From Dichetophora obliterata (Eukaryota; Arthropoda; Insecta; Diptera; Sciomyzidae), in contig OY986437.1 in the NCBI GenBank assembly GCA_963920525.1, positions 195,629,511 to 195,693,510 on the forward strand: a stretch of 64,000 nt of DNA. Reading direction: 5' to 3'. Shown here piece by piece: positions 43,338 through 53,071 of the stretch (positions within the stretch are counted from its first letter, which is position 1; each line of letters begins with the position of its first letter). The notes under the pieces are model-generated. The model was not told the DNA's origin. It saw only the letters and a list, made by a program, of their open reading frames with translations, and made no database searches. The translations under genes were made by a program, and so were the position numbers.

Positions 43338-46300
43338 TTATGTACAGCCTGTAGCCATTGCTTCAGCTAAGTTCTGCATTGTTGAAATTTCTGAACCGTT
43401 GAATTTTTTAAAAACTTCTTCCAATTTTTTTATTTCTGTTAAAAATTGTGGCTTTGGTTTATACAAGCCGCTTCGCGAAACCTGATCTACCCAAGTGAAT
43501 GAGCACGAAATTCCTAAAGTTCCGAATTCTTCACCGAGATTAAGTTTTCTTAAAATATAACCCGAAATATATTCAAGGGCGTCTTCTACAACTTCAGATA
43601 TTTCTTCTTCATTTTCTTTTTCAGGTTCAAGAAAATCGTCTTTAAGAAACTCTTCGAACAGGTCTGTCGATATTGTTTTTGGGTCTTCTTCGCAGCTATT
43701 TTCAGAAATTTCGGTTGCTCTTGACAAGTTAAGCCATGGGGTTTCATCTACCTCTACATTCATACTTGTTTGCAGAATTTCAGTATTTCGTGCTAAATGA
43801 AATTGAATGTAAAGAAAAACAAATACAAACATATAACTACTCAGGAAAAACCATTCAAAGAGACAATAAAACTGACCATTTTTCTTTTACATACCAAATA
43901 AATATTTTCGGAGCCTATACTTGAACTGCATTGCACTAGGGTGATCATAAAGACCCCCTAGACTTCGTATGTTACTGAAAAAATTTTCTAGTATGTCTTG
44001 ATTAAGTCTATATGCAATTATATAATCAAAGCCAAATTTTGAATTTAGGTAGCTGTACAAAAGGTCTAGAGATTTGTTTGATATCAAAATTCCTTTTTGA
44101 AAAGGCGCCAATGTCGATTTATTTGGAATAATTGCTTCGGACATTACTTGGCTCATACGATCAAGTATGTATTTTTGATGGGAAAAAGCAAGGCCGAATG
44201 GTTTCTTTGTTTCAATGGAATTTGCTGTCGATAATTTCAAATTAATAATATCGAACCAGTCATTTACTAGCGAGATAAAATCTGCGCATTCGCATGGGTT
44301 GTACATTTCATGGCCAATTGCATAGCATCGTCTGATGGCACTCGCTGTTGTATTCGACATAAGTTGTGCCGCGAGCTTTACCTTCTGCCTGCCAGTTTTG
44401 CTGACATGCAGATGCTCATCAGATAATTTAAATGCAATGGAAGCATCTGATGTTGAGGTATAGTTGATAACTTGCTTAACTGTCTGCACTGTTATTAATA
44501 TTCCATCAAAGAGCAAACCGCTGTCAATAAAATGATTTCGCACGAGTTTTAACAGATGCGGAACATCGGCAAACACAAATACTTTATTTTCATTATTTGC
44601 AGGATGTGGAAACCATGTGTGATCTAAGAAATATAACAAATTGTCATAGCCATGCAAATGTAAAAATGGCAAACAAATTTTATGTATTTGCAAGAAAAAA
44701 TATACTTTTATACTTTCTTTTTTTACCACGAACTGGTATATTTTACTGGTATATTGCACATGAAGAAAAATTAACAATTGAAAATAATGTGCCTTTTGTG
44801 CAAATATTGTGTATTTGTATTTAATCATTTCAAAAAAGACCAATAAACTTACCAACCGAGACATTGAGCTCCTTCCACAATGCCCGATTTGTTGAACCCA
44901 TGTCCGAGACAATGGCGACAACTGTATAGCCAGCTTCGTATAATTTCTTTAAAATTTCGAATAAAATGGTTTTCGTCATTTTCTGATCGAAGCCATAATA
45001 TACCGGCTGCTTCCATGAAGCCTTGAGACCACGAACTATTGCAACTTGAACAAAAATTGAAGGCGTTCGAATGCAATTTGTAAAAGAATCCTGTTCATAG
45101 CATGCGGCTACCTTCATTTCATCAAATGAAATAACGCACAATTTGTCTTCAGGCGGAAGCTCGTCAATATTTTTAATGACATCAATTATTTTTGTCAATA
45201 TTCCTTCTTCAAAACCGACTTTTTTAACCCACATGTGCAATACAGTTGGACATGGTAATGGGAATCCTGTTTGCCTTAAATGCCTATATGCTCTTGGTCC
45301 GGCTGCGTGCAGTGCAATTGCGTAAGATATATCATCCCAACACCAATTTGGGTGAGTATTAGGATGGCGCAATCTCTTTATTTGACCCTCAGAAAATACT
45401 TTTTTAAGATTCGCGTCCAAGGATTCCAAGTCGGCAATTTTTTCGAGTAGCCTTGTATTTTCTGCCTGCAATTCTTCTACTTTTTTAACCAAATTCATAT
45501 TTTCAAGCCATGTACCGGCTTCAATAACTTCATATCTAAATAATATTTACAATGTGTATTTGGTAGTGTAATAAAAACAAAATTATAAAGAAACGTCCTA
45601 GCAACCCTAAAACATTTCTTAGTGACATTGCCAAGTACTAACAATTAAAAATGCATTTATTGTTTGCAACCTAAATTCCTTTTAGAAAAAGCACAAATCA
45701 AGTGTAAGTGAATTTAGGCAAATCAAACGGGAGAGTAACGAAATCCACAAAAAAAATCCCAAACACTAAATCCCCAAATACATAGCCCCCAAATGCATAA
45801 TCCCTAAGCACAGAATACCCAATCAGATTATCCACTACAATGTATTTTAAATTTACAAAAAAATAAATGCATTGGAAATGATTGGAAATGCATTGATTAC
45901 ATATAATATTTTTGGCAGGACTTGAACATATTTATATATAGGTATAAAAATACTGTTATATAAAGATATTATGTTTGCATTAGGTTAAAAACGCAAAATT
46001 TTGTTAAATATGTTTTGAACTCGCGGCTATTGGTACCCTAATCCAAATTTATGCAACAAAATTTGGGGATTTTATTTTTGGGGATTTTGTTTTTGGGAAT
46101 TTCGTACCCAACCCTAAACAAACCACATCTACAGAAGATATGATCGATCCTTTTTTCGCTTCCTGCCGCGATGTGACGTATCTAAAATCTGGAAATATAT
46201 ACCCTAACCTAAACATGTGTCAACTTACTCAGTTTGCGAACAACAGTCAACATATTTTGCAGCGGCTTCCAGAGGCACTCCAACAGCTACATCTTCCTCG

Positions 46301-46650
46301 TTATCTCCGCTTTCAAACCTGTTTTAGGGAGTAATTGTAGTGTACATATGTGGTTATTACTTTTTCCTTACCTTAAATCATTCCGTTCGGCACCTGTAAG
46401 TGGTAAAAATAGTGACAGTACAGAACTAGTATTCAGCCGTCTGCGCTTCGCACCTTCTACTTCTTTGAAGTCGCTAGGGGCACAATGTTTCTCGCACACC
46501 CTAGAAGACGCTTTGAACTGCATACCGCATATTTTTCCCATCGCTGACGGATTTGCTGTTCTAATGGAATAGCATATTTTCTTATATTTTCGCCAATCCA
46601 TGTTTTTCGACAAATAACACTCGTTACAGGCATTCTTTCTCTTAACAAAT
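43338..46650 (-). pseudogene. P-element transposase, THAP type, five exons
   Basis: A P transposase uses a THAP finger to bind DNA and a DDE/RNase H-like core to cut its element ends. Exon 1 (about 46640-46372) carries the THAP domain: ACNEC, KYAIPLEQQIRQRWEKYA, VCEKHCAPSDF. These lie in two frames, so it has frameshifts. Exon 2 is 46318-46229 (FESGDNEEDVAVGVPLEA). Exon 3 is 45535-44853: a coiled coil (VEELQAENTRLLEKIADLES), FSEGQIKRL and the catalytic VISFDEMKV. Exon 4 is 44623-43895: VFVFADVPHLLKLVRNHF and LNQDILENFFSNIRSLGGLY. Exon 5 is 43792-43338: DALEYISGYILRKLN and FTWVDQVSRSGLYKPK. All four introns have GT/AG ends and the phases agree. The total is about 740 aa, close to Drosophila P (751). 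Apart from exon 1 it looks intact. Confidence 0.92.
45725..46120. mobile_element. MITE-like inverted repeat in P intron 2
   Basis: Around 45732 the sequence reads GTAACGAAATCC and CTAAATCCCCAAATAC; at the other side (46060-46115) inverted copies read GGGGATTTTATTTTTGGGGA and GGAATTTCGTACCC. Repeated AATCCCC words dominate both arms. No coding sequence; exact ends are uncertain. Confidence 0.6.
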
Positions 46651-46977
46651 TTTAATTGGAATTATGTTACAACACTATTAAGTTGTTTTTTTTTAATTCA
46701 GAGACCGTACAAAGTGTTTATTTTATAATAAACAGCAATAAATAATTATTATTGTTTTACTTTTTACATTTTGAGCAATAAATAATTATAAATATTTATG
46801 AATTTTTTAATACACAAATAAAAATAAAAATTTTATATATATAAATATATATATGTTTCTCGCACACCCTAGAAGACGCTTTGAACTGCGTACCGCATAT
46901 TCGGTATAAATATATCTGTAAAATTTTGTTTTTTATTTTTGCCTTCAAAAATATCAATAAAAATTTACTACTTACCC

Positions 46978-48035
46978 AACCAGCAAAGAACGCAGAAAAT
47001 TAGGCTTTTACAGCTAATTCTTTAAGCTGCTTTGCAGTGTAAACACCCCAAAATGTAAGTAATTTGTCTTACAAATAGTACGTTGCGTAGACTGCTAAGC
47101 AGCTTTCTTCATCGAAATTCCAAAATGTTCGAATTTTTTTGGAATAAAATATAATAAAATTTGTTATTTTATTTTGCTACTTATTTTGTTATTTATATTA
47201 AATTTGTGAAGGTACTTTCGAAATTTCAAGCATACACTTGGCGCAATACCTACATAGTTTTTTTTCTTATTAACTTGGCGAAAAATCATTGAAAAACTAC
47301 TTTTTACACTAGAAAATTGCACAACGAAACACTGAAACATACTTTTTTTCCCTACATCACAAAACACTGTTGGCAGATTGTCAAAATATTTCTGACAAAA
47401 AATTTAAGCATACGTCAAAAAATATGAATAACCTTATAATGATTGATTGAATCATGCTCCAATCAGCCTCATTTAAATTTTCTAAATTCGTTTTAGTTTT
47501 TTGAAAACAAAAGTCAACTTTTTTTCTTTTAACTTTTTTTACGTTTACTTTCTCAACTGAGAGTTGTTTTCCAGCTGCTTTGCAGTTATTACATGTATAT
47601 AATTAAATTTTATTTATTATTTAATATTTGCCTTGGTTGGGATTCGATCCCTGGCATCCCGGATTTGTAGTCCGCCGCTTTGCTCATTGAGCCATGTCAC
47701 TGCTTATCGAAACGAAGATTTTTGTTTATTTATACACTTAGCTTGAAGTGCGACATTAGCAACAACTGAACTATTAAGCAGCTTTACTAAGTTAAATATA
47801 TATATCAATAAGTTAAAGCTGATTACTGGAGAAAAATAAGTTCCATGGCACTTCAAAGCTGCTATATGGTTAGCTGTGAAACTTGTCGCACTTAAAGCTG
47901 TTTTATGGTACGTTGTGATACTTGTGGTTTTATTTCCTGAAATTGTAGCTTTGAAGTGCCATAGACCTTATTTTTCTCCTGTAAGCAGCTTTAATGGGAT
48001 TTATTAAGAAGATTTGGACAAATTTTGCTGGTTGG
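46978..48035. repeat. CCAACCAGCAAA inverted-repeat region overlapping the P right end
   Basis: CCAACCAGCAAA at 46978 is inverted at 48024-48035. Repeated AAGCTGCTTTGCAG-type words occur on both sides (47030, 47572, 47776, 47853). It straddles the P terminus at 47456, so it either inserted near the end before the duplication at 47191/48479 or is a composite. The frame near 47164-47367 is part of the duplicated P end. Confidence 0.5.
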
Positions 48036-48815
48036 ATATTTTGTTCTCAAAAATATATCAAAAATAATAAAAAAATATTTGTGCCAAACATAAAAATAAT
48101 AACTTACCAGTTTATTTGTGCTCAAAAAGATAGCGGGCAAGTTTTGCTTATTATTTTTGTCTAAAAAATAAAAATCAAAGAGTACTGGTTATGTTTTGCT
48201 TAAAAAATATCGGGAAAATTTTTGGATTACAAAATTATATAACTCACAAATAATAAGATATTGCTCCAAATTTCAAGTTCTACAATGTGAGAGGATTCTA
48301 ATCGTACCTTCAAAACGGCGGTGCGACTTCTTCACAATGATTTCTTGGTTTAAACATCTGAAAATAATTATTATATACAATATCTGTTTTAATTTGCTTA
48401 TTGTCGATACTCACTTTTTTCAAAATTACTCGTTGAATTAATAAAATTTTCTTATCAGGTCTTGCACAACAATAACTTTTTATATTAAATTTGTGAAGGT
48501 ACTTTCGAAATTCCAAGCATACACTTGGCGCAATACCTACATAGTTTTTTTTCTTATTAACTTGGCGAAAAATCATTGAAAAACTACTTTTTACACTAGA
48601 AAATTGCACAACGAAACACTGAAACATACTTTTTTTCCCAACATCACAAAACACTGTTGGCAGATTGTCAAAATATGTCTGACAAAAAATTTAAGCATAC
48701 GTCAAAAAATATGAATAACCTTATAATGATTGAATCATGCTCCAATCAGCCTCATTTAAATTTTCTAAATTCGTTTTATTTTTTTGAAAACAAAAGTCAA
48801 CTTTTTTTCTTTTTG
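47191..48815. repeat. P terminus plus flank duplicated in direct orientation
   Basis: About 340 bp at 47191-47539 recurs at 48479-48815 with few differences. Both copies include the P terminal sequence, CATG, CTCCAATC and about 70 bp of outside flank (AGCCTCATTTAAATTTTCTA). In the second copy the element-side sequence continues into a frame ending with a GTGAGT donor (48654 to about 48412, ARPDKKILLIQRVILKK). The copies are 1288 bp apart. Confidence 0.88.
47640..47706 (-). other. tRNA-like sequence
   Basis: On the minus strand: ATGGCTCAATGAG (box A-like), a possible anticodon arm CGGA-CTACAAA-TCCG, and GGGATCGAATCCC (box B-like). The acceptor stem does not close, so I do not call a tRNA gene. 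It may be the head of another SINE or a promoter-like module of the surrounding repeat. Confidence 0.35.
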
Positions 48816-49200
48816 TAACGTGGTAGCCATGACTTTTTAGAAAATATTAGAGAAAGTATGATTTACTTAAGTCTTTGGCAACTCGGGATGAAAATTGTTC
48901 TACCCTTCGAAAATTGTTCGTAAAATCGAAAATATACGAAATTTAATTTCGATAGAATTTAAGTTCGAACTTTCGTTTTTAGAGAAATATGTGTCTGGTG
49001 GGAAGAAATTCGGTCAAAATCCTTCAAGATTAGTTTTAATTTTTTTGATAATAGCTTGAATAATTTTATATTTTAAGTTATTAAACTCCCTTCTTTTAGT
49101 CATTCAGCTTTATTCAAATACACCCACTTTTGCGTTATTTAAGAAAATTATTTTCAATATTAAAATATGATAAAAATATTTCAAATTTGATATATTATAT

Positions 49201-49672
49201 GTCACAGGCCGGTTACACAGGCCTGTGACAATGAAAGTGCGAAAGAATACGTGTACTGTTCGAATGATTCGAAAAATTTCGAACTTTCATGCTAGTAGCA
49301 AGAGGTGCTACACATGGACGTGAAAGTTCATTAATAAAATTCCATCGAATGCGAAGGTTCTCGCTGCTATTGCAGTTTGCGTGTGCTTTACTTGATGTTT
49401 TTTTGCTTTTAATTGTAAACAAGCTATCAGTCTTGCTTCCTGTACGTAATTGACGAAAACCCGAAATAAACCCACCAAAAATAATTAAAAACAACACTGA
49501 TATCCTCTTTTTTGACATACACTGGTCGCTGTTGTCAAAATCCACTGGCTCTGAAATTTCGTTGCCAGTAGCGATGAAAGTGACGTAAAAGTGAATCCAG
49601 TGTGAGTGTATTTGTAAATAGTATGAATGTATTGACTTTTTCGAACTACAGAGCCAGTATACTGGCCTGTGT
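49201..49672. mobile_element. MITE-like element with a terminal hairpin
   Basis: GTCACAGGCC and GGCCTGTGAC form a perfect hairpin at 49201-49229. TTACACAGGCCTGTGACAAT is matched loosely at the right (GGCCTGTGTAGC inverted, near 49672). GTGAAAGT-type words recur inside. The frame on the minus strand (49677-49213) has no recognisable domain. Confidence 0.5.
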
Positions 49673-49861
49673 AGCATGTCTGTTAAAAAAAAAAAAAAAA
49701 CACTTTTTTAGTTCTTATCAAACTTTTATTTATTTATTGGCCAAACAAGGCAATGCAATTTACTTATTCTAACTTATTCTAACAGGTTTTGTTTACTTAT
49801 TACTAAGTTTTTTGTTTTTCTTCTCCCCTTTCCTTGTTTTTATTTTATTTTTTATTTGGTG

Positions 49862-49926
49862 CTCTTAGTGGGCATACTCCGCCCACCGGATTGACATGAT
49901 TTCAAAAATCATGTCAAAACTAAGAG
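49862..49926 (-). promoter_or_regulatory. Three-way-junction fold in the LINE 3' UTR
   Basis: CTCTTAG at 49862 pairs with CTAAGAG at 49920-49926. Between them are two perfect hairpins: TGGGC...GCCCA (49869-49885) and TTGACATGATTT...AAATCATGTCAA (49891-49918). The nesting makes a closed three-way junction. Such a structure near a LINE 3' end is a good candidate for the template feature recognised by its reverse transcriptase; that is inference. Confidence 0.7.
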
Positions 49927-50116
49927 AAGAGGAGGAAAACAAGAAAGACTATATACACACTTAAGATACGATGTATATATATTATTCTTAAAGACTATAA
50001 GGACAAAAGGATGTAAATGGGAGATTTGGAGAGGGATGTTAAAGAATTTTGATTTATTAAACTAAATGCTTATACATATAAATCCATACATGTATGTAGT
50101 TTATCTGAGGCCTGTG

Positions 50117-53071
50117 TTAATTCTGATTTCTGAGTGATTTATATAGGGTTTGCTTGAAAGAGGATTTGGACATAGAAGGTGAGTAGTATATAGAGATATT
50201 ATTAAATTCTCTGCAACAACGATTGATGGGTTCATTATTTGCATATGTAGTTTGGTGCTGATATTCAGTTAACAATCGAGTATGCCTAGTGCGCCTAATT
50301 GGATCGTTAAAGGAAATCATATTAGAAATATATTCGCTGTGAATAGCACCATTAATTACATCAAATGTGAAGCATGAGCCCAATAACGATCTTCTTGTTG
50401 ATAGTGGCATCAAATTTAAAAGGCTGAGTCTATGTTCATATGATGGAAGGCTACAATAATCATGGGGGTTGTACATATCTCTAAGCGCGTATAGTAAGAA
50501 CTGCTTTTGAATAGACTCAATTCTTTCTCTATGGGAATCGAAAGATGGATTCCAAATTATGCATGCATATTCAAGTATTGGGCGCACTAATGCACGGTAC
50601 AAGGATGTAGTGACCCATATATTTTTGAATTCATTTGCACGTCTTTTTATAAAACCGAGCTGTTTGCTGGCCCTGGACACAATTTTATCATAGTGCAGAT
50701 TAAAGCGCATCTTGCAATCTAAGACAACTCCAAGATCCACTATATGGTTGACCCTTTTTAGTTCGATACTATTGAGGTGGTAGGTATGTAATGTTACATT
50801 GTTTTTACGAGAAAAGCTAATAACATTGCATTTATTGACATTAAGATGTAGTTTATTTTGAAAACACCATTGCTCAAGAGACAACAATTTTGATTGCAAA
50901 AAATTGACATCTACATCTGATTGAATTGAATAGTACATTTTTAAATCATCTGCATACATAAGATGTGGGATATCGTTTAGAACTTCTGACAGATCGGATA
51001 TGAATATGTTGAAAAGAAGAGGACCAAGATGACTACCTTGCGGAACTCCCGAGGAGACTGCAATTTTTTTCGATAGAACTCCCTGGAATTTAACAAACTG
51101 GGATCTGCCGTTTAAATATGATTTTAGCCAACTTAGTATGGACCCTGCAACACCAAATTTTTCTAACTTATATATAAGAATGTTGTGATCAACTCGATCA
51201 AAAGCTTTACTGAAATCAGTATAAACAGCATCTATTTGGTGCCCTTTTTCCATTTTGACTAAAACATCTGATACCATAATCATGAGATTAGTGGTGGTAG
51301 ATCGCCCTTTTCGGAACCCGTGTTGCTGCTCATTTAGACGAGGGTTAATGAAACTTGTTAGCTTTTCACAAATAAGTTTTTCAAAAAGTTTTGGAATGGC
51401 TGACAAGATTGCTATGCTTCTATAATTTTCAACTGATCTTTTATCACCATTCTTGTAAATTGGCGTAAGATGGGATGATTTCCAATATGAAGGAAATGTC
51501 CCACAAACCAGTGATTCGTTAAAGATTATGTGTAATGGCAATAGCAGTTGGTCTAAACATCGCACCAAAAAGCTTGTAGGTATTAAGTCTGGTCCTGGTC
51601 CCTTTAATATATCCAGTTCTTTTATTGCATTAGAAATCTCTTCCTGGGTTAAATATAAACTATTAACTATAATAGTTGAGCTAGGAGAAGTTTCAGATAA
51701 GGTGGTAGGAAGACAAAAGACCTCCTTAAAGTGATCGGCATACAAGTTGCTTATTTCAAGAGAATTGGACGAAGTGACATTACCTTTAAACATAGACGAT
51801 GGATAGCCGCTAGATTTGCGCTTCATGTTAACAAAGTCAAAGAATTTTCTCGGCTCTTGGACAATTTTTTCTCCGATGATGTTCGTGTACAACTTGTACG
51901 CTTCTTCTGACTTGATAGAGAACTCTCTTGATAGCTCGTCATATCTAAGCTTCAGTTCATCGCTTAAATTATCAGTGTTTTTGAGAAGTTTGTAGATTTT
52001 ATTTCTTTGATTCCTCAAAAATCTGAGATTTTTGTCTAGCCATGGTTCTGTGAGCTTATTCTTTTTCTTTATTATTGGCACATAACTTTCGATAGCGGTA
52101 AAAATGTGCTGATAAAATATAGAGACAGCACTGTCTAAATCTAAATTGAATAGAATATGATTCCAATTTAGAGAACTAAGATAACATTTTATTCTTTCAT
52201 AATCGGCGTTGAGGTAATCGTACGCAATGGTGTTATTATAAGACTGGGTAAAGTTGATGTTATTAGCAGAGAAAACAACTTTTAAGGCTGTATGATGAAC
52301 AGTGTTGGTTAATAAATTTTCTGCTCCCATGCATGGACTAACCTTCACTTCTTCATACGAGTTAGTAAAAATTAGGTCCAACCATCTGCCATTCTGATTT
52401 TGTACAGAAGAGACTTGCTGCAAGTCACTGCCATAAAAGGTGCTAAGTAAGTTGAAGTCTATGGCATTAGAAAGATTTACAGGAAGAAGAAAGTTGTCGT
52501 TTTCGTCGGTGACAAAAGATATATTTGGGCGATTGAAGTCACCAAGAATAACAACTTTATCTTCCTCTTTTAGGGAGGAGGTAAAGGTGGTCAGTGTTTC
52601 ACATAGCTCGTTGTATGTTGTTTCACTTGAGCCGGGAGGAATGTAAACGACGCCTATGTACACATTGAGACTTTTACCTGAACAAACTCTAATAATTCGG
52701 TGATCGAACAGTTTATGGTTAGGTGTGTCTATTAGCTCACTTGAAAGGGAATTGTGAGATGCTACAAGGACACCACCTCCTCGAGAAAGACCTGTTGAGG
52801 AGTAGTCCCGATCCTTCCTGAAGACAGTCCAATTGCTATCAAGAATTTCCTCATTATTAAAGGTTTCGTTTAGCCATGTCTCAGTGAATACTAGGACATT
52901 GAAGTGGCATGATTTAGCGTCAACATAAAGTTTGTTTAATTTGCTTCTCATGCCGCCACAGTTATGGTAGAATATATTTAAGAAAGAAGAGTTAGGAACG
53001 ATAATATTGCTGTTGCTCTTTACGAGATTTTTGAAGAAGAGAAACATGTTTAGCTCTGACATGAGCGCCAT
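50117..53071 (-). CDS. LINE ORF2: endonuclease-reverse transcriptase, intact (984 aa)
   Basis: The enzyme nicks genomic DNA and copies the LINE RNA at the nick (target-primed reverse transcription). I start it at ATG 53071 (MALMSELNMFLFFKNLVKSN), 80 bp inside ORF1 and in another frame. The endonuclease occupies about residues 30-230: IFYHNCGGMRSKLN, VFTETWLNE, VYIPPGSSE, VVILGDFNRPNI, WLDLIFTNS and VHHTALKVVF. The RT spans about 440-720: PIYKNGDKRSVENYRSIAIL, NEQQHGFRKGRSTTTNLMIM, VYTDFSKAFDRVDHNIL, SSGVPQGSHLGPLLFNIFI and the catalytic LMYADDLKMY. The C-terminal region is SLYRALVRPILEYACIIWNP, ending SLRNQN. All expected catalytic residues are present. No RNase H domain follows. Motifs fit the CR1/Jockey group; the precise clade needs a tree. 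Confidence 0.95.
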   Translation of the reverse strand: MALMSELNMFLFFKNLVKSNSNIIVPNSSFLNIFYHNCGGMRSKLNKLYVDAKSCHFNVLVFTETWLNETFNNEEILDSNWTVFRKDRDYSSTGLSRGGGVLVASHNSLSSELIDTPNHKLFDHRIIRVCSGKSLNVYIGVVYIPPGSSETTYNELCETLTTFTSSLKEEDKVVILGDFNRPNISFVTDENDNFLLPVNLSNAIDFNLLSTFYGSDLQQVSSVQNQNGRWLDLIFTNSYEEVKVSPCMGAENLLTNTVHHTALKVVFSANNINFTQSYNNTIAYDYLNADYERIKCYLSSLNWNHILFNLDLDSAVSIFYQHIFTAIESYVPIIKKKNKLTEPWLDKNLRFLRNQRNKIYKLLKNTDNLSDELKLRYDELSREFSIKSEEAYKLYTNIIGEKIVQEPRKFFDFVNMKRKSSGYPSSMFKGNVTSSNSLEISNLYADHFKEVFCLPTTLSETSPSSTIIVNSLYLTQEEISNAIKELDILKGPGPDLIPTSFLVRCLDQLLLPLHIIFNESLVCGTFPSYWKSSHLTPIYKNGDKRSVENYRSIAILSAIPKLFEKLICEKLTSFINPRLNEQQHGFRKGRSTTTNLMIMVSDVLVKMEKGHQIDAVYTDFSKAFDRVDHNILIYKLEKFGVAGSILSWLKSYLNGRSQFVKFQGVLSKKIAVSSGVPQGSHLGPLLFNIFISDLSEVLNDIPHLMYADDLKMYYSIQSDVDVNFLQSKLLSLEQWCFQNKLHLNVNKCNVISFSRKNNVTLHTYHLNSIELKRVNHIVDLGVVLDCKMRFNLHYDKIVSRASKQLGFIKRRANEFKNIWVTTSLYRALVRPILEYACIIWNPSFDSHRERIESIQKQFLLYALRDMYNPHDYCSLPSYEHRLSLLNLMPLSTRRSLLGSCFTFDVINGAIHSEYISNMISFNDPIRRTRHTRLLTEYQHQTTYANNEPINRCCREFNNISIYYSPSMSKSSFKQTLYKSLRNQN

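Larger units (their letters stand above)
40424..47456 (-). mobile_element. P-type DNA transposon, near complete
   Basis: CATGATTCAATTATTATAAG at the left and inverted CATGATTCAATCAATCATTATAAGG-type sequence at the right are P-family termini. The 8-bp CTCCAATC flanks both (40416-40423, 47457-47464), the expected P target length. A five-exon THAP-type transposase gene lies on the minus strand (46650-43338). The right end plus flank is duplicated at 48479-48815, so 48739 is an alternative end. Later insertions are an inverted-repeat element (40838-41897), MITEs (42099-42259, 45725-46120) and a 15-bp tandem repeat. 42430-43337 shows no further coding signal. Confidence 0.9.
39798..48998. mobile_element. 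9.2-kb insertion with CCCACC ends, carrying a P element
   Basis: It begins CCCACCCGGCTCAAAGTTCG and ends (inverted) CCCACCAGACACATATTTCT. Both end regions are rich in TTCGAAAA-type words (39820-40130 and 48900-48985). The break in the surrounding inverted repeat falls exactly at these ends. Most of the interior is a P element and its flanks. No separate transposase for these ends is seen, so the superfamily is unknown. 48816-48890 shows nothing else. Confidence 0.6.
37425..49200. repeat. Very long inverted repeat, right arm split
   Basis: Left arm 37425-38000. Its mirror is in two pieces: the outer part at 48999-49200 (shared words GCAAAAGTGGGTGT, AATTTTCTTAAA) and the inner part at 39580-39797 (GTAATTAAATGTGTGATTT, AGAGAGATGACAGCCGTA). 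The pieces join where 39798-48998 begins and ends, showing that 9.2 kb was inserted into a foldback-like element. The original spanned about 2.6 kb, with long arms around a centre that now holds MITEs at 38123-38924 and 38977-39397. Confidence 0.75.

Noticed and set aside
43338..46650. A host THAP-domain gene
   Set aside because: It lies between P-type termini with an 8-bp duplication and carries the P catalytic motifs, so it is the transposase of the element rather than a domesticated host gene.
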